64,000 nucleotides of DNA, from NCBI RefSeq assembly GCF_900114745.1, contig NZ_FOUB01000009.1, positions 24,382-88,381 on the forward strand. Reading direction: 5' to 3'. This DNA is from Nitrosomonas communis (GTDB lineage: Bacteria; Pseudomonadota; Gammaproteobacteria; Burkholderiales; Nitrosomonadaceae). Of the stretch, positions 36,812 to 46,091 are shown piece after piece. The position numbers and the translations under genes are program-made. Below the pieces are notes generated by a model. It saw nothing but the letters and a program-made list of their open reading frames with translations, was not told the DNA's origin and searched no databases. The stretch's first letter is position 1; each line of letters starts with the position of its first letter.

Positions 36812-39184
36812 TCAAACAAGTTTAAATTCTGGCACAGTGGAATAGTTCGGCTGACATAATGCTGCCTGAACCGCGTCATCAACTGTTTCCAAATAAATAT
36901 ACTGCATAGCTGATTTTGCTGTTTCTGGCACATCACGCAAATCTTTCTGATTACGTACCGGCAGGAGTACTGTTTGCAAACCTGCTCTTTGTGCAGCAAG
37001 CACCTTCTCCTTGATACCCCCAACGGGCAACACCAATCCACGCAAGCTAATTTCACCTGTCATCGCAACTTCATGATGTACCGGTCGATTGGTAAACAAT
37101 GAAGCAAGCGCAATAAACATTGCTACTCCCGCACTCGGCCCATCCTTTGGAATAGCTCCTGCCGGGACATGTAAGTGCACATCAATCCCTTCAAACATTG
37201 ATACAGGAATATTCAGTTCATTAGCGCGTGCTTTTACCAGCGTTAGTGCTGCTTGGGCACTTTCCTTCATGACATCTCCAAGCTGCCCTGTCAGAATTAG
37301 CCGCCCGCTCCCACTCACCCGCGTAGCTTCAATAAACAGGATATCCCCCCCTACTGGTGTCCATGCCAAGCCAGTAGCTACGCCTGGTAAACTGGTGCGT
37401 GCAGCAGTTTCATGTTCATATTTAGCCGGCCCGAGTATGGTATCCAGATCAGATGCATCAACCCGCACTTGAAGTTGCGCATCTTCTGCAATGCGCAAAG
37501 CAGTATAACGCATGATTCGGCCAATCTCACGCTCGAGCTGGCGTACTCCTGCTTCGCGCGTATAGTTGGCAATGAGGCTATCCAGCGCTGCAACTGTCAG
37601 CTCACATTGATCTGCGTGCAAACCATTGGCTTCTTGCTGGCGATGTAACAAATAGCGTAACGCGATTTGAAGCTTTTCCTCCCGTGTGTAACCGGGCAGA
37701 TCAATAATCTCCATGCGGTCACGTACCGGTGGAGAAACCTGATCGATAACATTGGCAGTAGCAATAAAAATCACGCGACTTAAATCAAATGGAACGCCAA
37801 GATAATTGTCCCGGAAAGTTGAGTTTTGCTCTGGATCCAGGATTTCAAGCAGTGCTGCCGCTGGATCTCCGTGTATGCTCACTGTCATCTTATCGATTTC
37901 ATCGAGCATCATTACACAATTGCGTGTACCTGCCTTACGTATGCCCTGCACGATATTACCTGGCATTGCTCCCACATAAGTACGCCGATGACCACGCATT
38001 TCTGCTTCATCATGAATACCTCCGAGCGACACTCGAACGAACGATCGCTGCAAAGCACGGGCAATACTTTGACCGAGCGAAGTTTTTCCCACCCCAGGCG
38101 GGCCCACAAAGCAAAGAATGGGTGCTCGACCGTGCGGTTTTAATTTTTGAACTGCCAGAAACTCGATTATACGTTGCTTGACACGATCCAACCCAAAATG
38201 ATCAGCTTCTAAAATTTCACGAGCAACATTGAGATCAATCGGGGCTCCTTCCGGTAATCGCCAAGGTAACTCAGTCATCCATTCCAGATAAGTATGAAGC
38301 ATTGAGTATTCGCTTGAGGCAGTTGGCATACGCTGCAACCGATTGAGCTCTTTGCGAGTCTGCACTTCGATCTCAGGAGGCATACCCGCTTTTGTGATAG
38401 CTTCATCGAGTTGGGCAATTTCCTGGCCATGATCTCCATCTTCACCCAATTCTTTCTGAATCGCTTTTAATTGCTCCCGCAATAAAAACTTGCGTTCGCG
38501 ATCTTCCATTTGCTCCTTGGTGCGCTCGCTAATTTCTCTCGATAACCTTAATACCTCAATCCGGTGTGACAAAAGTTTAAGCACTTTTTGTAATCGCTCT
38601 TCGATATCAATCGTTTCGAGCAGCATTTGCTTTTCACTGATTTCTGTATCAAGCAAGCTGGCTATAATGTCGGCAAGTTGTGCAGGCGCACGAGTCGTCT
38701 GCAGAGCATGCCCAAGCTCTGCAGGGATTCCTGGTAAAAACGACAAAATTTCAGTTGCGCGCTCGCGCAGTTGCACAGCGAGTGCTTCAGTTTGAGTAGA
38801 TGGTTGAGAAATTTCTTCGATACGGCTAATTCGAGCAGCTAGAAAAGGATAGTCCTCAATTAATTCCTCGATCTGGAAACGTTCTATTCCCTGACACACA
38901 ATATGCTGCGTACCATCTGCCGCAGAAATATGTCGTACAATCTTAGCAATAGTACCAACCAGACATAGATCATTTAATCCAGGATTATCCACTGAAGCAT
39001 CTCGTTGTAATACGATACCGATCGGAGAATTTGTCTGCATTGCAAACTCGATTGTGGCGATTGACTTATCGCGCCCGACAGCAATTGGCATGAGAACATG
39101 TGGAAATAACACCACGTTGCGCATGGGGATCAGCGCAATAACATTATCAGGTAATTCGAGTTTTAATTCGGCTGACTGCTCCAT
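36812..39184 (-). CDS. lon: ATP-dependent protease La (Lon)
   Basis: A ~790-residue AAA+ serine protease for misfolded and regulatory proteins. It has the N-terminal LON domain ([15 protein letters not shown]), Walker A GPPGVGKT, Walker B MLDEIDKM, and the protease dyad Ser in [10 protein letters not shown] with Lys in [10 protein letters not shown]. The ATG at 39184 is favoured because a GGAG lies 9 bases upstream, inside the first codons of the longer start at 39199. The gene is monocistronic here; many proteobacteria have it beside clpX. Confidence 0.95.
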   Translation of the reverse strand: MEQSAELKLELPDNVIALIPMRNVVLFPHVLMPIAVGRDKSIATIEFAMQTNSPIGIVLQRDASVDNPGLNDLCLVGTIAKIVRHISAADGTQHIVCQGIERFQIEELIEDYPFLAARISRIEEISQPSTQTEALAVQLRERATEILSFLPGIPAELGHALQTTRAPAQLADIIASLLDTEISEKQMLLETIDIEERLQKVLKLLSHRIEVLRLSREISERTKEQMEDRERKFLLREQLKAIQKELGEDGDHGQEIAQLDEAITKAGMPPEIEVQTRKELNRLQRMPTASSEYSMLHTYLEWMTELPWRLPEGAPIDLNVAREILEADHFGLDRVKQRIIEFLAVQKLKPHGRAPILCFVGPPGVGKTSLGQSIARALQRSFVRVSLGGIHDEAEMRGHRRTYVGAMPGNIVQGIRKAGTRNCVMMLDEIDKMTVSIHGDPAAALLEILDPEQNSTFRDNYLGVPFDLSRVIFIATANVIDQVSPPVRDRMEIIDLPGYTREEKLQIALRYLLHRQQEANGLHADQCELTVAALDSLIANYTREAGVRQLEREIGRIMRYTALRIAEDAQLQVRVDASDLDTILGPAKYEHETAARTSLPGVATGLAWTPVGGDILFIEATRVSGSGRLILTGQLGDVMKESAQAALTLVKARANELNIPVSMFEGIDVHLHVPAGAIPKDGPSAGVAMFIALASLFTNRPVHHEVAMTGEISLRGLVLPVGGIKEKVLAAQRAGLQTVLLPVRNQKDLRDVPETAKSAMQYIYLETVDDAVQAALCQPNYSTVPEFKLV

Positions 39185-39463
39185 GATCGGTTTCTCCATG
39201 AATGAGTGGTTCTAATCTGGATTAACAAACATCCGATTGCACCATTCTTTCCGCATCTTAATAAAATGTACTGAATGCCCTTTATGTTATCAATTACACC
39301 TAGAATATATTGACAACCATTGAGCCAGCCAAATTCCCGTAATGAGTAAAAATTACCGTTTAATGGTCACATTTTCATTTTGATTTGAAAATGAAATTAC
39401 AAGGAGGAAGATAATAAGGAGCAGAATTCATAGCCATCTGTGCACATTTTTCGCAAAAGCAAC
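39185..39463. other. AT-rich region upstream of lon with a partial repeat end
   Basis: No gene seen. TTTTGATTTGAAAATGAAAT at about 39377-39396 resembles one terminal repeat of the MITE-like family, without a matching second end, so it may be a decayed copy. Confidence 0.3.
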
Positions 39464-39896
39464 CTATTCAGTCTCAAACTTAGCAATCAACGCTTGTCCT
39501 CCGGGATAGTCTGAAAACGATTCATCTGCTAATAAATAAAGATAGGTAAGCCTGCAAAGGAAACTATATTCGACAGTAACAACGCCCATAATAAAAGTAA
39601 GCAGCAAAAAAACCAACATACATTGGATTTCGGCCCATTTTGTAGACACCCCTCGTTATGACCAACGATGCTTTACTCGGCTGCAACGGATTAACGGTTG
39701 TTCCTGTGCTACTCTGAACGCTATAGCACCTGCCAGAATTAACGCAATGCCGGTAAAACCAGCAACAGCGGCCAAGGATGACTTACCCAGGAATAACTAG
39801 CCCTAACTGAGGGACAAGAACTGCAACGAACCACATAATGAGCGCTATAAGGGCCATTATGATGATGGGTGGAATTTTGAGTTCAAACGCTTTCAT
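39464..39896 (-). pseudogene. Isoprenylcysteine carboxyl methyltransferase-like protein, pseudogene
   Basis: ATG 39896 opens MKAFELKIPPIIIMALIALIM, then stops at VIPG. Similarity resumes in other frames: SSLAAVAGFTGIALILAGAIAF, then TVNPLQPSKASLVITRGVYK and MGRNPMYVGFF, then MNRFQTIPEDKR and LIAKFETE. This order matches the small integral-membrane methyltransferases of the ICMT/phospholipid methyltransferase type (TTVNP...SGVYRxSRNPMY...NRFxIxPEE). At least three frameshifts or stops are needed, so the gene is dead. A 61-codon open stretch inside it (39464-39649) is not an independent gene. Confidence 0.75.
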
Positions 39897-40006
39897 AGAC
39901 TTTGATCTGGTATCATTTCAAAATAGAAAACTATCGAATCAAAAATAAACGAAGCAATACCAAAAAGGTCGCCCCTATCTTTAAGCGTTATCCATCTATA
40001 CGATTC

Positions 40007-40438
40007 TTAAAATTCTTGTTTTAAATTATAAAGCTCAATTTCAAGCGCTTCGATACTCTCTTCGTAAAGAGCGATGTCTTCAATGATTTGGTACAACCGG
40101 TCCTGATCACTCAGTTGGCTCAGATTTTTATCAGAAGAATTTCGATGAGCTGTCTCAGTCATAGAGGCTTGTTTTACCTCTTCATTGCTCTTTTTATCGA
40201 TAGCTTTATTGGACTCGGGCAAAGACGCACCTTTTTTTATAGCTAAACTTGCTAGTCCATGACGACCTGCTGGTAATACTATTATTTCGGGCAAATCAAT
40301 CTCGTTAGCATCCCTTATTTTAGTATCAGAATAGAAGGTATGACCGTCTTGATTTACATGCTTGTATATTCCTGACTGAGCCATACACAGAAAGCTATAA
40401 GTAGAAAGCAACATTAATAATATGTTTGCAATTTTCAT
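40007..40438 (-). CDS. DUF4124 domain protein
   Basis: A 143-residue exported protein: signal peptide to about residue 20 (CMAQ), then the DUF4124 motif GIYKHVNQDGHTFYSDTK near 23-40. The C-terminal 30 residues (DQDRLYQIIEDIALYEESIEAL) look like a coiled coil. DUF4124 proteins are periplasmic and of unknown role. It is 28 bases downstream of a second DUF4124 gene, and the two probably arose by duplication. Confidence 0.85.
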   Translation of the reverse strand: MKIANILLMLLSTYSFLCMAQSGIYKHVNQDGHTFYSDTKIRDANEIDLPEIIVLPAGRHGLASLAIKKGASLPESNKAIDKKSNEEVKQASMTETAHRNSSDKNLSQLSDQDRLYQIIEDIALYEESIEALEIELYNLKQEF

Positions 40439-40466
40439 GAAATAATCATCTAGGATCGCTCAATAG

Positions 40467-40964
40467 TTAGCGATTTCCTAGCTCAGCTCGTAGTGCCATG
40501 ATATTTCTTTCATGTAAGCTAATTTGTTTACGTAGCTTATTTATATTTTCATTTTCAGAAACATCGGTATCAGGCAACAATTGGGTATTATGATTCGCAG
40601 CTGACCTCATATTTTTGATAGCTTCATTTAAAGCTTGCTGTATCTCTACCAAGTGTTTTGTTTCTGAAGCCAATTCACTCTCAAGAATTTGACGACGATT
40701 AATATCTCGTTTTTTCTGCTGACTATCCGTTACTTTTGGGAAACCTCCTATAGTCAAAGGCGCCTTTGTCATAGCTTTGGCGACTACTCTGGTCTCTGAT
40801 GAGCTAGTCTGGAGCTTCTGTCCGCCTTTAACTGGTGTATTGGTATAGGTTATATGACCATTTTCATCTACAAGTTTATAAATACCTGCTACTGCATGAG
40901 TCATAATAGTGAATAAAGCTGCTAACACTGAAGCAATAGCAAAATTTTTTTGCCACATAGCCAT
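40467..40964 (-). CDS. DUF4124 domain protein
   Basis: A 165-residue exported protein. A signal peptide ends near residue 27 (HAVAG), followed by the DUF4124 core GIYKLVDENGHITYTNTPVKGG. The rest is charged and predicted helical, with heptad-like QQKKRDINRRQILESELASE and a final LRKQISLHERNIMALRAEL, as in its neighbour. It is 88 bases downstream of glnA on the same strand and may be read through from it. Function unknown. Confidence 0.87.
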   Translation of the reverse strand: MAMWQKNFAIASVLAALFTIMTHAVAGIYKLVDENGHITYTNTPVKGGQKLQTSSSETRVVAKAMTKAPLTIGGFPKVTDSQQKKRDINRRQILESELASETKHLVEIQQALNEAIKNMRSAANHNTQLLPDTDVSENENINKLRKQISLHERNIMALRAELGNR

Positions 40965-41052
40965 CTCCCGACTAAAAAAATAAAATTAATTAAATTTTCA
41001 ATCAAAAGAAGCTAAGGCAATAAACTAATAAACGCCTTAAATTCGACTTTTA

Positions 41053-42462
41053 TTACAAACTATAGTACATTGAGAACTCAACAGGATGCGTATTAATCCG
41101 ATAAAGCATCGCTTCTTCCATCTTTAATGTAATGTATGCATCAATCATATCATTGGAGAATACACCACCTCGAGTTAGAAATTCACGGTCCTTGTCCAGA
41201 TTGTCCAGCGCCTCCTCTAAGGAATTACAAGTACCCGGAACTTTGGATGCTTCTTCGGGAGGAAGATCATAGAGATTTTTATCCATGGGATCGCCAGGAT
41301 GAATTTTATTCTGAATACCATCAAGCCCAGCCATCAACAATGCGGTAAATGCTAGATAGGGGTTGGCGATTGGATCAGGAAAACGGATTTCAATACGTCG
41401 TTGCTTAGGATTGCTGGCATGAGGAATACGCACTGCAGCAGAACGATTACTAGCAGAATATGCAATATTAACAGGCGCTTCAAAACCAGCAACGAGTCTT
41501 TTGTACGAATTGGTGCCTGGATTGGTAATCGCATTCAGTGCCTTTGCATGCTTGATAACCCCACCAATATAATATAGCGCTGTTTCAGACATTCCAGCAT
41601 AACCATTTCCAGAGAACAAATTCTTTCCATCTTTCCAAATTGATTGATGAACATGCATACCAGAACCATTATCACCCACGATAGGTTTTGGCATAAATGT
41701 AGCTGTTTTACCATAGGAATGGGCCACATTGTGCACAACGTATTTGAGCATCTGATTCCAGTCTGCACGCTTGACTAAACTATTAAATCGGGTACCAATT
41801 TCACATTGGCCAGCGTTGGCAACTTCATGATGATGAACCTCAACACTGATGCCCATCTCTTCCAGAACGAGACACATCGCAGAACGAATATCATGGAGCG
41901 AATCAACTGGTGGAACGGGAAAGTATCCGCCTTTGACGGTAGGTCGATGTCCAATATTGCCATTTTCATATTTCTTCTTCGAACTCCAGGCAGCTTCCTC
42001 TGATTCGATTTCCAGAAAACACCCTGCCATATTAGTATGCCAACGTACAGAATCAAAAATAAAAAACTCGAGCTCTGGGCCAAAATAAGCAATATCACCG
42101 ATACCTGTAGATTTAAGGTAGACTTCACCACGCTTTGCTAATGAACGGGGATCACGGATATAACCTTGCCCGTCAGAAGGATCAACCACATCACAGGCAA
42201 GGAACAAAGTCGCTTCATCCATAAACGGATCCATCGTAGCTGTGTCAGGATCAGGCATGAGTAACATATCCGAAGCATGAATTCCCTTCCAACCCCCAAT
42301 AGAAGAGCCATCAAATGCATGCCCATCCTCAAATTTGTCTGCAGTAAAAGCATGAGCAGGAACGGTTACATGATGTTCCTTGCCATTAGTATCAGTAAAA
42401 CGTAGATCAACAAATTTAACTTCATGGTCTTGAATTTTCTTTAAAACATCAGCTACCGCCAT
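41053..42462 (-). CDS. glnA: Glutamine synthetase, type I
   Basis: A 469-residue ATP-dependent ligase that makes glutamine from glutamate and ammonium. Signature segments are [46 protein letters not shown] and the adenylylation-site region NLYDLPPEE. The frame is open to 42591, but ATG 42462 has GGAG at 7-base spacing and matches the family start ([22 protein letters not shown]). The Tyr site implies GlnE control. No NtrBC genes or sigma-54 promoter consensus were seen nearby. In an ammonia oxidiser this would be the main assimilation step. Confidence 0.96.
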   Translation of the reverse strand: MAVADVLKKIQDHEVKFVDLRFTDTNGKEHHVTVPAHAFTADKFEDGHAFDGSSIGGWKGIHASDMLLMPDPDTATMDPFMDEATLFLACDVVDPSDGQGYIRDPRSLAKRGEVYLKSTGIGDIAYFGPELEFFIFDSVRWHTNMAGCFLEIESEEAAWSSKKKYENGNIGHRPTVKGGYFPVPPVDSLHDIRSAMCLVLEEMGISVEVHHHEVANAGQCEIGTRFNSLVKRADWNQMLKYVVHNVAHSYGKTATFMPKPIVGDNGSGMHVHQSIWKDGKNLFSGNGYAGMSETALYYIGGVIKHAKALNAITNPGTNSYKRLVAGFEAPVNIAYSASNRSAAVRIPHASNPKQRRIEIRFPDPIANPYLAFTALLMAGLDGIQNKIHPGDPMDKNLYDLPPEEASKVPGTCNSLEEALDNLDKDREFLTRGGVFSNDMIDAYITLKMEEAMLYRINTHPVEFSMYYSL

Positions 42463-42756
42463 TTTAATCTCCAGAGAGGCATTATAGTTTTGTAAAGCTA
42501 TAAAAAAATCGTGTAAGTATATGTAGCGTGAAATTGGAAATAAAAACACTATACTTTTGATACGTAACAAACAACAGATCCCTATAGTCATTAAGTTTAC
42601 TGCTTAAAATCATACTCATAAATATTATTCTGGAATATTTATATCATGCAGGATATTAGCAATGGAAAATCCAGCATAGACTTTTAATCAGCAAGCCACA
42701 AGCATTCGGTCAGCAATTCAAATTATTTATTAATTATATAATAATCCTGTAATTTT
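42463..42756. other. AT-rich glnA upstream region
   Basis: A ~294-base spacer with very high A+T that should carry the glnA promoter. I looked for a TGGCAC-N5-TTGCA sigma-54 site on the minus strand and did not find one. Confidence 0.4.
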
Positions 42757-43310
42757 GCCTTCTTTACCACTTGCTATTCAAAGATTGCTACCCTATCTTT
42801 ATTTATGCTCACTAGGGTATCTATTTATACGGCATATCAGCATAGAACTAAGGCCAGAACTTAATTATTTGCAGTTGGAAAGCGGTATTGATGTTCATCA
42901 TCCCATCAGGCCATGCGCAAGAAAAATCAGCAGTTTTACTGGATTGGGAAAGTACAAATAGAAATGCTTATGGTGCTTTTGTTGTTTGGTGCTGGCTTAA
43001 GCCTTGCAACTGCAATTGAATAAAACAGGTATGGTGAAATGGTTAAGTGTCAGTGTATTAAATCCAAACAATCTGGAGTGGATATTTTCATGCCGGGATT
43101 GGTTGCATTTGCTTTTTTTGACAAAATTTACTCACAATACTGCTACTATTGGAACTTTATTGCCTAGATGCGGTGTACTAGTGACTACCTATATATAGCA
43201 ACTACAGCGTCGAACGCAATCGTATATATCCTGGGTTGTAGCCATTTCCTACTTGATAGATGCCGGCTTAAAGCTCAATCTGATCTTATTGTGCAGGTAC
43301 TTTTCAGATA
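42757..43310 (+). pseudogene. DASS (SLC13-type) anion symporter pseudogene
   Basis: Fragments in shifting plus-strand frames follow the order of a divalent anion:Na+ symporter: PLAIQRLLPYLYLCSLGY (compare PLAVTALLPLVLFPLLG), MLMVLLLFGAGLSLATAIE, then NKTGMVKWLSVSVLN, FLTKFTHNTATIGTLLP and ATTASNAIVYILG (compare TEFxSNTATxxxLLP and ATPPNAIVFGSG). Several frameshifts and internal deletions separate the blocks, so the gene is non-functional. It ends about 30 bases before the Hsp15 gene. Confidence 0.7.
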
Positions 43311-43342
43311 ATCATCAATCAATTGATTGATATAACAAAACA

Positions 43343-43738
43343 ATGATGCCACAACGCGATGTCGAAAAATTCCGCATTGATAAATGGCTGTATGCTGCAC
43401 GCTTTTTTAAGACGCGCTCTTTAGCGGCAGAGGCAATAGAAAGCGGGAAAGTCCACATTAATGGTGCACGGGTCAAACCAGCCAAGACTGTAGCAATAGG
43501 TGACATGCTCACTATTCGGATTGCGCATTATCAATACGAAATCAAAGTACTAGCATTATCCAATAAACGAGGGTCGGCATCAGAGGCGCAACAACTCTAT
43601 CAGGAGACAGATGCAAGCCGTAAAGCACGCGAAGTGCTGGCTGAGCAAATTAAAATTCAGCCACAACAATTTTATACCAAAGGCAGACCCACCAAACGTG
43701 ACCGGCGTGAAATAGATCGTTTCAAAAACCGGCAATAG
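43343..43738 (+). CDS. hslR: Heat shock protein 15, S4-domain RNA-binding protein
   Basis: A 131-residue S4-domain protein: RIDKWLYAARFFKTRSLAAEAI near the N-terminus, then VHINGARVKPAKTVAIGDMLTI. The basic C-terminus (YTKGRPTKRDRREIDRF) is typical of Hsp15, which rescues stalled 50S subunits carrying nascent chains. The first ATG pair (MM) leaves the exact start ambiguous by one codon. It stands between two pseudogenes on the same strand. Confidence 0.92.
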   Translation: MMPQRDVEKFRIDKWLYAARFFKTRSLAAEAIESGKVHINGARVKPAKTVAIGDMLTIRIAHYQYEIKVLALSNKRGSASEAQQLYQETDASRKAREVLAEQIKIQPQQFYTKGRPTKRDRREIDRFKNRQ

Positions 43739-43756
43739 CATTTACGCATAAATCAC

Positions 43757-44155
43757 TTGGTTAATTCAATTTTGGTTAAGTTAGCGGAATTTTTCAAAGT
43801 GAGGTCTCGTGCGCTTACCATCCTTAAGGAAATTTTCAGCTATAGTAACTTCCGCGGTCAACAAGCTGAAATCATCACCCATGTTACCAGTGGACATGAT
43901 TGTATGATATTAATGCCAACAGGCAGAGGCAAGTCGTTGTGCTACCAGATTCCAGCACTTACGCGCAATGAGGTCGCAGTCATCTTTTCATCGTTAATCG
44001 CACTGATGTAGACTCAAGTAGTCACTTTGTGCAAAAGAAGGATGAGAGCAGCGTATCTGAATTCTTCTCTCTTCCAATTGGAGACCTCTAACGCCGAGCG
44101 TAATCTGCTGGTAGGTGCATATGATCTACTATACCTCGCACTTAAAAGATTACTT
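43757..44155 (+). pseudogene. recQ: RecQ helicase, N-terminal remnant
   Basis: The frame from 43757 reads ALTILKEIFSYSNFRGQQAEII, then ILMPTGRGKSLCYQIPAL (Walker A of RecQ, GGGKS altered to GRGKS) and SSLIALM. It stops at TAG/TGA near 44010, but similarity continues in another frame: RAAYLNSSLFQLE and GAYDLLYLALKRLL. Then repeat copy 4 begins at 44156 and no helicase sequence follows. So recQ is truncated at the repeat and also frameshifted. About 110 of 600 residues survive. Confidence 0.8.
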
Positions 44156-44258
44156 ATTCCATTTCCAAACCAAAACCGACTTTGTCGGCTTCACCTTACC
44201 GTATTATCTATACTGTCTGTGGCTCACCTTCGCGTCATTTTTGATTTGAAAATAGAAT
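44156..44258 (-). repeat. MITE-like repeat, copy 4 (inverted)
   Basis: A 103-base copy in the opposite orientation: ATTCCATTTCCAAACCAAAA on the left and TTTTTGATTTGAAAATAGAAT on the right, core CGACTTTGTCGGCTTCACCTTACC...GCTCACCTTCGCGTC. It lies exactly at the truncation point of the recQ remnant. Confidence 0.85.
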
Positions 44259-44773
44259 AACTACTGCTTGTCGCGCCCTATAAGAAGGAAAACAAATTAT
44301 TCATTTGCGCCTTTCTTTCAAACACAAACCGAGCACTTCAGCTTGCATTACGCACGACTCTATTTTGCCAAACTTTCAGAATTTTGGAAATGATCGTAAT
44401 AAGCTGCTAAAAGCAAGATTAATGAAACCATGGAAAAAAACAAATTATCCTAAAAACTGCTATTGGCCGGGATGGAGTGTATGGTGATCCAGATACGAGA
44501 GAAGGTTCGATAAAGTTGCAGAGCCGCCCCTTGCAATGAAGAGCAACGTCGTATTCGCACTCAGAAAGTAACATTTATGCACCTCGTAACGGCCTCACTT
44601 TCTGCTTTCTGGTGAATGAATAAAATTTAAAAAATACCTCTATATGTCATGAGATGAACTCTTCACTCAAGCGCTCAACTACGGTTCTCAGCTTTAAACA
44701 AATGGCATAATCGAAACTAAAGTCCAGCCCTACCTACTTATTGGCTATACATGAATATGGGATTACTAAGAGT
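44259..44773. other. Decayed region between recQ remnant and IS982 copy
   Basis: About 515 bases without an intact gene. A short plus-strand frame near 44452-44540 (IGRDGVYGDPDTREGSIKLQ) looks protein-like, but I do not recognise it. The region is probably a graveyard of lost coding sequence. Confidence 0.4.
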
Positions 44774-45698
44774 AACGTGAGTTCGGGATAAGAAAAGCAG
44801 TAAAAAGGAATCTGAATTCCTTATGATGAAGCTATTCGGAAAAGGATTTCATCATGATAGGAGGCAAGTTCCGATAGATACTATAGCGTTTTTTTGTACG
44901 GTTAACGACTTTTGTAAAGAGTTTGAGCCGTGCTGGGATCAGCGCTTGTCGGGGTCATCGCTGAAACGGCGCCGGTGACGAGGAGAGCTGTTTCTAAGTG
45001 AAGTCATGGCAATCATGGTGGGGTTTCATCTGTCCGGTTACCGGACGTTTTAGCACTATTATTTGGGTGAGGTGTTGAGACATCAGCGGTCTTATTTTCC
45101 AAGGTGAGTGAGCTACCATCGCTTTGTTGAGCTATTGCAAGATAGCCTGACGCCCTTGTGCTACTTTCTGATTAGCCGCTTAGGGCAATGCAGTGGAATC
45201 GACTTCATTGATTCGACCAAGATCAGCGTATGCCACAATCACCGCATTGGGTCGCATAAAGTGATGGCAGAGTTTGCTGCCCGGAAAAGACCAACTTGGG
45301 TTGGTTTTATGGGTTCAAACTGCATTTGGTCATCAATAACCAAGGAGGATGGCTGGTAGTAAAAAATCACCTCGGGCAATGTCCACGATTGTGATTTCCT
45401 ATCGGACTTGGCACACTCTTTGTTTGGGAAACTCTTTGGTGATCGGGGCTATATCTCGCAGCCGCTGTTTGACAAACTCCTGTGACGTAAACGCTCAATT
45501 ATTGAAACCGTCAATGACCCATTGAAAAACATCTCGCAAATCGAACATTCCCGCCATTGCAGCCCATTTAACTTCTTTGTTAATCTGATAGCCGGGCTGG
45601 TGGTTTACACGTTCCGTAAGAAGAAACCCTCGCTTAATATCAGACTGCCTCAAGCTCTCCCAGCTGTAGTGTGATGATTCTTATGTCGAACTCACGTT
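44774..45698 (+). mobile_element. IS982-family insertion sequence, degenerate but with both ends
   Basis: A 925-base element bounded by 21-bp inverted repeats, AACGTGAGTTCGGGATAAG (left) and the complement of AACGTGAGTTCGACATAAG (right). Inside, a plus-strand transposase can be followed through several stops and frameshifts: [85 protein letters not shown] and FFVNLIAGL. Only short frames remain, e.g. 45108-45359. It cannot encode an active transposase, but its ends could still be acted on in trans. Confidence 0.85.
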
Positions 45699-46091
45699 AA
45701 GAATATATTTTATCGAAGAGAAATACATCTTGTAATATGAAGAAACCCTTGTAGGTTTTTTAAAATTCACTGTTATTGCTTAGATTGATGGTTTAATTTT
45801 TATATTGGATCATGGTACTACTTGGTGCAGTAAACGAGGAAATAAAGTTGTTTTTAAATATTTTTTAGAACAATTTTACAAAATAATTTCTATGTTGCAT
45901 AAAAGCAACATAATGTTGCTTAAAATCGAAAATTTAATTGTTTTTTGTTGCGCCCCTAATTTATGTTGGGCACAATTTACCTAACCTTTCCAGTTCGGAA
46001 GGTCTGGATAATAAAAGTTAGATAAAAACAAAGTTTGATAGATTTTAAGCATGACAATCCCCGTCTTTTTAATTTTTAAGGAGAGTCTCAC
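45699..46091 (+). promoter_or_regulatory. Porin upstream region with alternating palindromes
   Basis: A 393-base leader before the porin. ATGTTGC occurs three times in alternating orientation: 45892-45898, complement at 45905-45911, and 45913-45919, the last two forming the near-perfect palindrome GCAACAT-A-ATGTTGC. A further hairpin ACCTTTCC/GGAAGGT lies at about 45984-46002. AGGAGAG sits 9 bases before the porin ATG. These fit an operator or mRNA-level control, which is inference only. Confidence 0.45.

Noticed and set aside
39464..39649. Independent 61-residue membrane protein
   Set aside because: It is the 3' part of a frameshifted methyltransferase-like pseudogene read in one of its frames.
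42463..42756. Sigma-54 promoter upstream of glnA
   Set aside because: No TGGCAC-N5-TTGCA-like match was found on the minus strand.
36462..44258. The repeated ~103-bp units as a CRISPR array
   Set aside because: Copies are far apart, in both orientations, and have terminal inverted repeats; there are no regular spacers or cas genes.
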